Assembly: GCA_937868015.1 (NCBI GenBank)
Contig: CALMLW010000045.1
Span: 1 to 64,000 of the forward strand
Direction: 5' to 3'
DNA: 64,000 bases
Origin: an uncultured Synergistaceae bacterium
GTDB lineage: Bacteria > Synergistota > Synergistia > Synergistales > Aminiphilaceae
Shown: positions 1 through 7,439 of the stretch, piece by piece
How the letters are laid out: every line of letters starts with the position of its first letter
How positions within the stretch are numbered: position 1 is the first letter of the stretch
The notes under the pieces: model-generated
Seen by the model: the letters and a program-made list of their open reading frames with translations, nothing else
Databases searched by the model: none
What the model was told of the DNA's origin: nothing
Made by a program: the position numbers and the translations under genes

Positions 1-73
1 GAATAGCTCAGTTGGCTAGAGCGATGGCCTTCCAAGCCGTAGGTCGCGGGTTCGAGTCCCGTTTCCCGCTCCA
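1..73 (+). tRNA. tRNA-Gly (TCC), 5' truncated by window edge
   Basis: The cloverleaf ends in an encoded CCA at 71-73. The anticodon loop carries TCC. The 3' acceptor strand (63-69) calls for seven 5' bases, of which only the last three are inside the window, so four bases are missing. This is the first of seven tRNA genes on the same strand. Confidence 0.93.
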
Positions 74-88
74 TAGATTGTTCCTTGT

Positions 89-165
<77 letters not shown>

Positions 166-202
166 CATTGCGAAAGCGGTCGGTGAAATGTGAGGCAGTT
201 AT

Positions 203-280
203 GGTGAGCGTAGCTCAATTGGTTAGAGCGCTGGACTGTGGCTCCAGAGGCTGGGGGTTCAAGTCCCCTCGTTCACCCCA
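203..280 (+). tRNA. tRNA-His (GTG)
   Basis: The anticodon loop holds GTG. An extra G at 203 can pair with discriminator C at 277, the G-1:C73 pair that marks tRNA-His. The acceptor stem is 204-210 with 270-276, including one G:U pair, and CCA is encoded at 278-280. Confidence 0.95.
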
Positions 281-290
281 TTACAATTGA

Positions 291-366
291 GCGCCCGTAG
301 CTCAGTGGACAGAGCGTCGGACTTCGGATCCGTTCGTCGCGGGTTCAAATCCTGCCGGGCGCGCCA
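291..366 (+). tRNA. tRNA-Arg (TCG)
   Basis: The acceptor stem is 291-297 with 356-362, the anticodon is TCG and CCA is encoded at 364-366. It is the second arginine tRNA of the cluster and reads CGN codons, which suits a GC-rich genome. Confidence 0.94.
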
Positions 367-380
367 GCAAGGGAACGCGT

Positions 381-456
381 GGATCGTTAGCTCAATAGGC
401 AGAGCACCTGACTCTTAATCAGGGGGTTATAGGTTCGATTCCTATACGATCCACCA
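381..456 (+). tRNA. tRNA-Lys (CTT), copy 1
   Basis: The acceptor stem is 381-387 with 446-452, the anticodon loop carries CTT and CCA is encoded at 454-456. The gene is base-for-base identical to the copy at 502-577, and short flanks on each side also match. Confidence 0.95.
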
Positions 457-501
457 TTTTTTTTGTTTTCCCCACAGCCAAATAGGAAAGCGCGAGCGCG
501 T

Positions 502-577
502 GGATCGTTAGCTCAATAGGCAGAGCACCTGACTCTTAATCAGGGGGTTATAGGTTCGATTCCTATACGATCCACCA
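502..577 (+). tRNA. tRNA-Lys (CTT), copy 2
   Basis: Identical in all 76 bases to the tRNA at 381-456 and offset by 121 bases. The match continues a few bases upstream (CGCGT) and into the T-rich stretch after CCA, which points to a recent tandem duplication. Confidence 0.95.
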
Positions 578-595
578 TTTTTTGTTTCGCGGTGC

Positions 596-678
596 GCGAG
601 AGTGGTGGAATTGGTAGACACGTAAGACTTAGGATCTTATGCCTCGGCGTGGGGGTTCGAGTCCCCCCTCTCGCACCA
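596..678 (+). tRNA. tRNA-Leu (TAG)
   Basis: A class II tRNA of 83 bases with a long variable arm. The acceptor stem is 596-602 with 668-674, the anticodon is TAG, and CCA is encoded at 676-678. It is the last tRNA before the terminator at 730-769. Confidence 0.94.
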
Positions 679-729
679 GGCGACCAAACGCCCCGAAGGG
701 GTGCGGCGTGTGAAAGATGGTAGGTGATG

Positions 730-769
730 GGCTGTCACTCAAGAAGGGGTGACGGCCTTTCTTTTTTTT
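730..769 (+). terminator. rho-independent terminator of the tRNA cluster
   Basis: An 11-bp stem (730-740 with 747-757, two G:U pairs) and a 6-base loop are followed by a T-rich tract at 758-769. It closes the tRNA cluster before the fusion gene at 892. Confidence 0.85.
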
Positions 770-891
770 CGAGAAAATATTAAAATTTGCTGGATAACAA
801 GCGAGGGGTTTGACGTCGCGTTGTCGCGGCGGTTCTTCGTTTTCCGTGGCGATTTTTCGGGAGCCATTCCTCGGACAGGAGGCGCGATAAA

Positions 892-2754
892 ATGTCGGTG
901 CAGGATCAAAGTTGTCCCTTTCTTCTCGAAGGACAATTACCCGCAAGGTGGCGACGGGAAGTTGACGGAGCTCTCCGGGCCGCGTGCTGGGCGGGGGCCT
1001 TGTTGCGCGAAGAGGCGGATCGTCCCGGGGGGCCCCGGGGCAGTGGGGGCCACGCGGAGATCGATGAAGAGGTGGAGTGGGGAATCCATGATTTCATCGC
1101 GGAGAACTTCCCCGAGGATGGGTGGCTGGGAGAGGAGACGGGAGTCCGGATACGCCCCGGAACCTCCGGGCGCGTCTGGGTGGTGGATCCGAACGACGGC
1201 ACCCGGGAGTTTCTTCAGGGCTTTCGGGGGCCAGCGGTCTCCGTGGCCCTGGTAGCGGAGGGGATTCCCGTCCTGGGGGTGGTCTATGCCTATAACCACC
1301 CCGACGACCGGGGGGATCTGATCGTGGGCGTGGTGGAAGGGGGGTTCGTCTTCCGAAACGGTGTCCGAGTGGAACGTCTGTGGCGCGAAATTCCTTCCGA
1401 CGAGGCCCTGGTCATTGTCGCCCCCGGAGGAGAGAAGAACCCCGTGGCAAATTTGCAGTGCGCCCACCCTCTGCGCTTTCGCGTCATGCCCAGCATCGCC
1501 TACCGTCTGGCCTTGGCGGCGGTGGATGAGGGTGACGTGGGGTTTGCGCTGATGGGTCCCGTGTCCTGGGATGTGGCGGGGGGGCACGCCATTTTGCTGG
1601 CCGCCGGCGGTGATCTCTACGGGGTCTCCGGCACTCCCCTGCGCTACGACCGCCGGGGGGAGTTTCCAGGCCAGAGCCTTTTGCTCGGGGGGCCCCGGGG
1701 GCTGGTGGAGCATCTTCGGTCGAAGGACTGGTCCCGTGTGACATATCCCAAAAGTGATGGGAGTCCGTCGGCCCTCTGTCGTCCTCTGCGGAGCAGGGAA
1801 GCTCTGGATCCCCATGTTCTCGCCCGGGCCCAGGGGTGCCTGCTGGGGCAGTTGGCGGGAGATGCCCTGGGCAGCCTGGTGGAGTTTGAATCTCCGGAAG
1901 ATATCCGTCGCCTCCATCCCGGAGGCGTGCGAGACCTCGTCGGTGGGGGCCCCTGGGGAACCATCGCGGGGCAACCCACCGACGACTCGGAAATGGCTCT
2001 GGCTCTGGCCCGCACCCTGGTGGCCGACGGGAGTTTTCGGGTCGATCACGTGGCCCAGGCCTATCGCGCCTGGCTTGCTTCGGATCCCTTCGACGTGGGA
2101 CATACCACCCGTCAGGCCCTCCTGGGGGAGCCCCAACCCGACAGCCAGGCCAACGGCGCCCTCATGCGCATAAGTCCCCTGGGGATCTTCGGTGCCTTTT
2201 GTTCGCCGGAGGACGTGGCGTTCTGGGCGGCGCAGGATGCGGTCCTCACCCATATTCATCCCATTTGTTCCCAGGCGAGCGCCCTTTTTGCCCGTGCCGT
2301 GGCCCACGCCATTCGGAACGGGGGAAGCGGCGAAGGGCTCTTTGACCACATGGCCCGCTGGGCGGAGGAGGGGGAGCTCGACCCGGCGATCCGCCAGCTC
2401 TTTCCCCGGATCGCCCGGAGAGAGCGTCCCGTCGAGACCGTTCATGCCGGATGGGTGCTCGTGGCCCTGCAGAACGCCCTGTGGCATCTGCGCCATTCCT
2501 CCTCTCTGGAAGAAGCTCTGGAAGACACCGTCATGCGGGGCGGCGACGCCGACACCAACGCCGCCATCTGCGGAGCGCTGCTCGGGGCGGTCTTTGGCCG
2601 GGACGGGGTACCCCAACGCTGGCAGAAGCGTCTTTTCTCCTGTCGCCCTGCGGCGGGGGTGCGGGGAGTTCTCCATCCCCGCCCGGACTGCTACTGGTCC
2701 GTCGATGCGTTGATGCTGGCGGAGCGGTTGCTGCGGGCGGGGATGGGGCGGTAA
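892..2754 (+). CDS. inositol monophosphatase-family / ADP-ribosylglycohydrolase fusion protein
   Basis: A 620-residue protein made of two enzyme domains. Residues about 20-270 form an inositol monophosphatase/CysQ-type phosphatase: GEETG (80-84) and WVVDPNDGT (96-104) supply the metal-binding Glu and Asp residues, and SWDVAGG (225-231) is the C-terminal family motif. Residues about 305-620 form an ADP-ribosylglycohydrolase (DraG/ARH family), with LAGDALG (321-327), TDDSEM (363-368), THIHP (453-457) and GGDADTN near 547, which together build the di-magnesium site. The ATG at 892 follows an AGGAGG. The families imply one subunit that both removes a phosphate and hydrolyses an ADP-ribosyl bond; the substrate is not evident. 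It stands alone between two terminators. Confidence 0.88.
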   Translation: MSVQDQSCPFLLEGQLPARWRREVDGALRAACWAGALLREEADRPGGPRGSGGHAEIDEEVEWGIHDFIAENFPEDGWLGEETGVRIRPGTSGRVWVVDPNDGTREFLQGFRGPAVSVALVAEGIPVLGVVYAYNHPDDRGDLIVGVVEGGFVFRNGVRVERLWREIPSDEALVIVAPGGEKNPVANLQCAHPLRFRVMPSIAYRLALAAVDEGDVGFALMGPVSWDVAGGHAILLAAGGDLYGVSGTPLRYDRRGEFPGQSLLLGGPRGLVEHLRSKDWSRVTYPKSDGSPSALCRPLRSREALDPHVLARAQGCLLGQLAGDALGSLVEFESPEDIRRLHPGGVRDLVGGGPWGTIAGQPTDDSEMALALARTLVADGSFRVDHVAQAYRAWLASDPFDVGHTTRQALLGEPQPDSQANGALMRISPLGIFGAFCSPEDVAFWAAQDAVLTHIHPICSQASALFARAVAHAIRNGGSGEGLFDHMARWAEEGELDPAIRQLFPRIARRERPVETVHAGWVLVALQNALWHLRHSSSLEEALEDTVMRGGDADTNAAICGALLGAVFGRDGVPQRWQKRLFSCRPAAGVRGVLHPRPDCYWSVDALMLAERLLRAGMGR

Positions 2755-2832
2755 GGCCCGACGTCACGAGGTCCTGCGGGGTGTTGTGGGTCTTCCATGG
2801 CCCCGGAGGGGAGCACCGCGTCGAAAAAATTG

Positions 2833-2870
2833 GCCGTTTCCCGAAAAACGGGGGCGGCTTTTGTTTTTTT
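2833..2870 (+). terminator. rho-independent terminator
   Basis: GCCG (2833-2836) and CCCG (2840-2843) pair with CGGG (2849-2852) and CGGC (2855-2858) around an AAAAA loop and a small internal loop. A T-rich run follows. It ends the fusion-gene transcript. Confidence 0.75.
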
Positions 2871-2935
2871 CTCCAAAAACGATATGCTTCCTCTTAGAGG
2901 CATGTCTCGGTACGAAGTGAGGAAGGTGGGGATGT

Positions 2936-3436
2936 TTGTTGAACGTTCAGCAGGGTTTGGTGGCGTTGGCGGTGCTGGGGGGCGGCGTGGGGGGAAACGC
3001 CTTGGGCGTTCCTGCGGGGTATCTTGTGGGGGGCTTTGTGGGGGGGCTTCTGGCCAAGGGGGCCACGGGGCTTGACCTTCTTCCCGGAGGGGAGGCGGTG
3101 ACCGTGGTGGGGCAGGTGCTGGTGGCCTACGCCATGGTCTGCTCGGCGGATCTCTCGGCGTGGCGGGCCTTTCCTCGTCTGTTGCCTGTGGCGGTGCTTT
3201 CCGCTGCGGTGCTCACGGCGGCGAGTCTGGTGTTGGCCAAGGTGCTGGAAAAAGTTTGTCATCTGGACCCCATGACGGCGCTCTTTTCCACGCCCCCCGG
3301 AGGGCTCACCGGTCTGGCCGTGGCGGGGGCTTCCATGGGGAGCGATAGCCCCATTTCCCTGCTCTTTCAGATGGTGCGCCTCATCTTCGTCCTTTTGGTG
3401 ATTCCCTTTGTGGCTTCGTGGTGGACGCGATGGTAA
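2936..3436 (+). CDS. AbrB-family (PF05145-like) membrane protein, single-repeat length
   Basis: A 166-residue, almost wholly hydrophobic protein with about five membrane segments. The stretch PGGLTGLAVAGASMGSDSP (about 120-138) and the following Q-M-V-R-L segment match the conserved C-terminal part of the AbrB duplication family, once annotated as putative ammonia monooxygenase. Members are usually about 350 residues with two repeats; this protein is one repeat long and no second half lies next to it, so it may act as a dimer. The TTG start at 2936 is chosen because a GGAAGGTGGGG lies just upstream. Its stop overlaps the start of the EamA gene. Transport function is inferred only. Confidence 0.68.
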   Translation: MLNVQQGLVALAVLGGGVGGNALGVPAGYLVGGFVGGLLAKGATGLDLLPGGEAVTVVGQVLVAYAMVCSADLSAWRAFPRLLPVAVLSAAVLTAASLVLAKVLEKVCHLDPMTALFSTPPGGLTGLAVAGASMGSDSPISLLFQMVRLIFVLLVIPFVASWWTRW

Positions 3437-4335
3437 CGCCCCAGGACGCTTCGGCGGCGAAATCTTCCGAAAGGGGTGACAGGTTGCTGTGGGGGGCTTT
3501 GACTTTCATGCTCTTTACCTGGTCTTCGGCCTTTCCCGCCATCCGCATCGGCCTATCGGGGTTTTCCCCCACCCACCTGGCTCTGTTTCGCTTCCTGGTG
3601 GCATCGGGGGCGTTGATCCTCTACGCCCTGGCGGTGCGCATGCCCCTACCGGAGATGCGAGATGTGCCGAAATTGGCGGGGTTGGGGTGCCTTGCCATCA
3701 CCCTTTATCACATCCCTCTGAACTTGGGAGAGATGACCATTTCGGCGGGGGCCGCCAGTCTATTGATGAGCACGGCGCCGGTCTGCACCGCCCTTCTGGC
3801 GGCGGCGATCCTGGGAAACCCCTTTTCCCGAGGAGGATGGATCGGCCTGGGGGTGAGCTTCCTCGGGGCGGGGCTCATTGCCCTAAGCGAGGGGGGATTG
3901 GGGGGCTTTTCCGTGGGAGCCCTGTGGGTCTTGCTGTCGGTGGTCTCAGAGAGCCTGGCCTTTGTCCTCCAGGGGGGGATGCTGAAAAAGTATGGCCCCC
4001 TGAAGACGGGGACCTATCTCATGTGGACGGGGACCGCGTTCATGCTGCCCTTCGGAGGGGGGCTTTTCGATGCCATCGCCAAGGCCCCTTGGGAAGCCAC
4101 GGCGGTGACGATCTATCTTGGCCTTTTCCCTGCGGCGTTGGCCTATCTGTGCTGGTCCCTGGTGCTGGTCCGACTCAAGCCCGCCCACGCCACGGCCACG
4201 TTTTATGCCATAGGACCCTTGGCGCTTTTGATCTCTTGGCTGTGGATCGGGGAAAGGCCCCTTCCTCTGGCCATCGGCGGAGGGGCCTTGGCCCTCTTGG
4301 GGGTGTGGATAGTGGAACGGAGTCGCCGGACTTGA
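3430..4335 (+). CDS. EamA/DMT-family transporter
   Basis: About 301 residues with ten predicted membrane segments and the duplicated EamA architecture (drug/metabolite transporter superfamily); the FxWSSAFPAIRIGL segment near residues 29-42 is typical of the N-terminal repeat. These proteins export amino acids or other metabolites across the inner membrane. The ATG at 3430 overlaps the stop of the preceding gene (ATGGTAA), which suggests translational coupling; a GTG at 3418 would add four residues. The substrate cannot be told from sequence. A second, distinct EamA protein is encoded at 23161. Confidence 0.82.
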   Translation: MVTPQDASAAKSSERGDRLLWGALTFMLFTWSSAFPAIRIGLSGFSPTHLALFRFLVASGALILYALAVRMPLPEMRDVPKLAGLGCLAITLYHIPLNLGEMTISAGAASLLMSTAPVCTALLAAAILGNPFSRGGWIGLGVSFLGAGLIALSEGGLGGFSVGALWVLLSVVSESLAFVLQGGMLKKYGPLKTGTYLMWTGTAFMLPFGGGLFDAIAKAPWEATAVTIYLGLFPAALAYLCWSLVLVRLKPAHATATFYAIGPLALLISWLWIGERPLPLAIGGGALALLGVWIVERSRRT

Positions 4336-4439
4336 CCTTTCTGACGGTGCAGGCCCTACTTTTTGTCGTGCTGATGGTGGCTCCGGCGGGAGCGGCCCTG
4401 GTGCTCTTGAAAAGACGTTCCCGCCGGCGAAGCCTTTGA
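4332..4439 (+). CDS. possible 35-residue single-pass membrane microprotein
   Basis: A TTG at 4332 overlaps the TGA of the EamA gene (TTGA) and opens a 35-codon frame. The product would have a hydrophobic first two-thirds, consistent with one membrane helix, and a very basic tail (KRRSRRRSL). The TTGA overlap resembles other coupled starts in this window, such as 57225. No strong ribosome-binding site precedes it and I do not recognise a family, so it may be chance. Confidence 0.3.
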   Translation: MTFLTVQALLFVVLMVAPAGAALVLLKRRSRRRSL

Positions 4440-4553
4440 ATCCTTGGGGCCCCCGGAGGGCCTCGGGATCTCCGGAGGACGACGATCCGGCCCACAGGGC
4501 TTGGCTTTGCGCGGAGCACCTTTCCTCCTTTCGGTGATTTGCGAGGCTTGTTC

Positions 4554-4587
4554 CGGGCGATTTTTCGCCCGACGAGACGGTTTTTTT
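4554..4587 (+). terminator. possible terminator after the EamA operon
   Basis: A 7-bp GC-rich hairpin (4554-4560 with 4565-4571) is followed, after nine bases, by seven T (4581-4587). The gap to the T-run makes it weaker than the other terminators in the window. Confidence 0.4.
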
Positions 4588-4618
4588 GTTATTTGTCGAC
4601 GGCGGAAGGCGTTAGGGG

Positions 4619-4647
4619 TATACAAAAGGGCGAAAGGAGTGTATATT
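4619..4647 (+). promoter_or_regulatory. sigma-70-type promoter for the 4654-4826 transcript
   Basis: TATACA (4619-4624), a 17-base spacer and TATATT (4642-4647) give a plausible -35/-10 pair with the expected start near 4654. The next strong element downstream is a terminator at 4782-4826, so the transcript would be about 170 bases. Confidence 0.45.
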
Positions 4648-4653
4648 ACCGGG

Positions 4654-4826
4654 GTAGATGGAAAACTTCGGGACCCTTTGCCCCGGAGTTCATATCGCCC
4701 ATACGAACCTTCGACCCGGTTTGCCTCTTGTAGGGGAGCCGGGCAATGGGTGGGAGGAGCGATCCTTTCGCCTGCCGCGTTTGCGAAGAAGGGAGACCCC
4801 AGGGGGTCTCCCTTCGCGTATTTTTT
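4654..4826 (+). ncRNA. candidate structured small RNA or terminated leader
   Basis: Between the promoter at 4619-4647 and the terminator at 4782-4826 there is no convincing ORF, but there are several complementary segments. CCGGGG near 4649 pairs with CCCCGG near 4680. CCCGG and CCGGG close a hairpin at about 4714-4743, itself enclosed by CCCAT with ATGGG. Size and rod-like folding are compatible with a 6S-like RNA or another small RNA, but I cannot assign a family. It could also be a leader for the aldehyde oxidoreductase gene 290 bases further on. Confidence 0.3.
4782..4826 (+). terminator. strong rho-independent terminator
   Basis: A near-perfect inverted repeat has GGGAGAC (4791-4797) pairing with GTCTCCC (4806-4812), flanked by GCGAA/TTCGC extensions. 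A run of six T follows at about 4821-4826. Confidence 0.78.
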
Positions 4827-5116
4827 GGGGGCAGGTCGGCGCGGCCTGTCGGAGGGTGCGGATTTTGCGGCGGTGTGGGGTTGGGGGGCGTTCCACGTCC
4901 TTGCCTTGGGCCGCTGGCGGAGGGTTTGCCCGACGGTTTCGCCGGGGGGACCCTCGGCCTGCGGGGGATCTTTGAGAGATGGGCCCATCGTGATCCATCT
5001 CGGAAGTGAGGGGGTGCGATGTCGAAGCCTAATCACGGAAGCGCTGTTTTATCCCCCTGTCCTGGGGGGGCTGCCCGGACGGATATACCAAAACAAAAAA
5101 AGGAGGCACAAAGACC
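4827..5116 (+). other. 290-base leader region upstream of the aldehyde oxidoreductase gene
   Basis: No gene is recognised here. The stretch is G-rich and contains small inverted repeats (for example near 4935-4965 and 5056-5080), then an AAAAAAAGGAGG ribosome-binding site directly before 5117. I looked for a molybdenum/tungsten-cofactor riboswitch and could not recognise its conserved core. Confidence 0.35.
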
Positions 5117-6913
5117 ATGGGAAAGTTCGGTGACATCCTGCGCATTGATCTGGCGAAAAAGAGCGTTACCCGGGAAGACGTAGACGAAAATCAGCTTCGG
5201 GACTACATCGGCGGTCGGGGTTACGCCACGAAGATGGTCTATGACGAGGTTCCCAAGGGCACCGACCCCCTTTCGCCGCAGAACAAGCTCATCTTTGCCT
5301 GCGGCCCCCTTACCGGTACGAGCTCGCCTGCGAGCGGGAGATACATGGTGGTCACCAAGAGCCCCCTCACGGGGTATATCGCCAGCAGCAACTCCGGGGG
5401 GTTTTGGGGGGCGGAGCTGGCCAAGGCGGGGATCTTTGCCCTTGTCCTCGAAGGCAAGGCTGACGCCCCCACCTATCTCTGGATAAAAGATGGGAAAGTG
5501 GAGCTCCGCGACGCGAGCAAGGTGTGGGGCAAAGACGGGCATGAGACCACCGACATGCTGCTTGCCGAGGTCGGCGACGACAAGGCCCGGGTGGCCTGTA
5601 TCGGCCCGGCGGGGGAAAAGCTTTCACTCCTGGCGGCGATCATGAACGATAAGGATCGGGCGGCGGGACGGAGCGGTGTGGGGGCCGTCATGGGTTCGAA
5701 AAATCTCAAGGCCGTGGTGGTGCGCGGCACGGGCATGCCTTACATGCACGACGTTAATGCCCTCCGCGACGCCCTCCGCGATGGTGTTCACAAGCTAAAG
5801 GAGAATGGCGTCACCGGCAAGGGGCTCCCGGCCTACGGCACGGCGGTGCTTGTCAACATCATCAACCAGACCGGGGGATATCCCTATCGCAACTGGCAGG
5901 ATGCCTACATGGAAAAGGCCGATTCCCAGTCGGGAGAGACGCTGGCCGATAAGTATCTCAAGAAAAACTCCGCCTGTTTCGGTTGCCCCATCGGCTGCGG
6001 CCGCGTCACCGAAGTGGATGGCAAAAAGGGCGAAGGCCCCGAATACGAGAGCATCTGGGCCTTTGGCAGCTGTTGCGGCGTCGAGGACCTCGAGCCCATA
6101 TTGCGCGCCAACGTGGTCTGCAACGAGCTGGGGATCGACACCATCGGCGCCGGAGTCACCGTGGCGGCGGCCATGGAGCTGTACGAAAAGGGCTTTATCC
6201 CCGACGGAGACCTCGGAGGCGGCCCGAAACCCCTCTTCGGAGACGGGGATGCCATGGTGCATTGGGTCACCATGATGGGTAAGGGAGAGACCCCTCTGGG
6301 CAAGAGGCTCGCCCTGGGATCCTATCGTCTCTGTGAAGCCTACGGTCATCCCGAGTTCTCCATGAGCGTCAAGAAGCAGGAAATGCCCGCCTATGATGGC
6401 CGGGCGATTCAGGGAATTGGCCTCACCTATGCGGTTTCTAATCGGGGGGGGTGCCACGTGCGGGGCTATCTCATATCTCCCGAGGTGCTGGGGATACCGG
6501 ATAAGCTCGACCCCGAAGATATCGGCGCCAAGCCACAGTGGGCGAAGATCTTCCACGACCTGTCGGCGGCCATTGATTCGGCGGGACTCTGCCTTTTCAC
6601 CTCCTTCGCCCTGGGGGCCGAGGACTACGCAGGTTATCTGAGGGCCGCCACCGGCTTTGACTACACCGCCGACGAAGTCATGACCTGCGGCGACCGGATA
6701 TGGACCCTGGAGCGTCTCTTTAACCTGCGGGAGGGGCTCACCGCCGCCGAAGATACGCTGCCCTCCCGCCTGCGAGAAGAGCCCATCCCCTCGGGCCCCA
6801 TGAAGGGCAAAACGAGCCGGGTCGCGGAGATGGTGCCGGAGTACTACCGGCTGCGGGGCTGGGATGAAAAGGGTGTGCCCACGCCGGAAAAACTGAGGTC
6901 CCTCGGCATATAG
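5117..6913 (+). CDS. aldehyde ferredoxin oxidoreductase family (tungsten-pterin enzyme)
   Basis: A 598-residue cytoplasmic enzyme of the AOR family, which oxidises aldehydes to carboxylic acids with ferredoxin as acceptor, using a tungsten (or molybdenum) bis-pterin cofactor and one [4Fe-4S] cluster. The cluster ligands are visible as C287-x2-C290-x3-C294 plus C492. GGRGY near residue 32 belongs to the N-terminal fold, and the DRAAGRSGVGAVMGSKNLKA segment (180-199) is strongly conserved in the family. The length is normal. An excellent ribosome-binding site precedes the ATG. A MoaD-like gene follows. In amino-acid fermenters such enzymes typically handle aldehydes derived from 2-oxo acids; the substrate here is inferred only. 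Confidence 0.95.
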   Translation: MGKFGDILRIDLAKKSVTREDVDENQLRDYIGGRGYATKMVYDEVPKGTDPLSPQNKLIFACGPLTGTSSPASGRYMVVTKSPLTGYIASSNSGGFWGAELAKAGIFALVLEGKADAPTYLWIKDGKVELRDASKVWGKDGHETTDMLLAEVGDDKARVACIGPAGEKLSLLAAIMNDKDRAAGRSGVGAVMGSKNLKAVVVRGTGMPYMHDVNALRDALRDGVHKLKENGVTGKGLPAYGTAVLVNIINQTGGYPYRNWQDAYMEKADSQSGETLADKYLKKNSACFGCPIGCGRVTEVDGKKGEGPEYESIWAFGSCCGVEDLEPILRANVVCNELGIDTIGAGVTVAAAMELYEKGFIPDGDLGGGPKPLFGDGDAMVHWVTMMGKGETPLGKRLALGSYRLCEAYGHPEFSMSVKKQEMPAYDGRAIQGIGLTYAVSNRGGCHVRGYLISPEVLGIPDKLDPEDIGAKPQWAKIFHDLSAAIDSAGLCLFTSFALGAEDYAGYLRAATGFDYTADEVMTCGDRIWTLERLFNLREGLTAAEDTLPSRLREEPIPSGPMKGKTSRVAEMVPEYYRLRGWDEKGVPTPEKLRSLGI

Positions 6914-7024
6914 CGGAAATGATGCCCTCCGGTGAGGGGTAACTCCAGGGGCTTGGAAGGCGAAGCCCGCCCCGGGCGGGGATGGCCCGGGGCGGGACAC
7001 GTTTCCCGAGGGGGTGGGGCCGCT

Positions 7025-7294
7025 GTGAAGGTGCTGTTTTTTGGATTTGTCAGGGATATGACGGGCGAGAAGGAAACCGCCGTGGAGGGCGCGGCGACGA
7101 TTATATCCCTTTTTGAAGCACTGGCCACGCGCTACGGGGAGCGCTTTCGTACCGAAGCGCTTCCCGAAGGGGAGCTGTCGAGCGAGCTCATCGTCCTGGT
7201 GAACGGTCGCCACATAGCCCATTCCGGCGGCGCGGCGACGCCGCTGCGGGAGGAAGACACCGTGGCGATTTTCCCGCTCGTGGGGGGAGGATAA
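7025..7294 (+). CDS. moaD: MoaD/ThiS-family sulfur carrier protein
   Basis: An 89-residue ubiquitin-fold protein ending in the Gly-Gly tail that is adenylated and thiocarboxylated to donate sulfur during molybdopterin synthesis. The start is most likely the GTG at 7025, because GAGGGGGTGGGG lies just upstream and the protein then begins VKVLFFGF, as MoaD proteins do. It follows the aldehyde oxidoreductase gene by 111 bases and fits a role in supplying its pterin cofactor. Its stop codon lies inside the terminator hairpin at 7283-7311. Confidence 0.85.
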   Translation: MKVLFFGFVRDMTGEKETAVEGAATIISLFEALATRYGERFRTEALPEGELSSELIVLVNGRHIAHSGGAATPLREEDTVAIFPLVGGG

Positions 7295-7311
7295 AAGCCT
7301 CCCCCTTTTTT
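7283..7311 (+). terminator. rho-independent terminator overlapping the moaD stop
   Basis: GGGGGAGG (7283-7290) pairs with CCTCCCCC (7298-7305) around a 7-base loop that includes the moaD TAA codon. Six T follow. It separates the oxidoreductase unit from the symporter operon. Confidence 0.85.
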
Positions 7312-7439
7312 CATGGGTAGAATGCCGGGGAAGTTTACCGTTGTTCTCCAGGACACCTTGAAAAAACGATCACCATGATGTATCCCTCTTTCAGGAGGTG
7401 GGGTGGCGGCAGACCTTTTCAGGAAAGAGGGGATAACCC

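Larger units (their letters stand above)
377..583 (+). repeat. tandem duplication containing tRNA-Lys(CTT)
   Basis: Two direct repeats of about 85 bases (roughly 377-462 and 498-583) each contain a complete tRNA-Lys(CTT) with short matching flanks. The 35-40 bases between them differ and include a T-run and a CGCGAGCGCG palindrome. Confidence 0.8.

Noticed and set aside
937-2676. A very long open frame on the minus strand, opposite the fusion gene
   Set aside because: It is a shadow of the GC-rich plus-strand gene: the protein is Pro/Gly/His/Arg-rich, with no recognisable domain, and the plus-strand frame carries two clear enzyme families.
4840-5100. Molybdenum/tungsten-cofactor riboswitch before the aldehyde oxidoreductase gene
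   Set aside because: I could not identify the conserved core by eye; only the unexplained leader is reported.
5795-7222. Long minus-strand frame opposite the aldehyde oxidoreductase gene
   Set aside because: It runs across the end of one plus-strand gene into the moaD gene, has low-complexity composition and no ribosome-binding site; it is an artefact of GC-rich codons.
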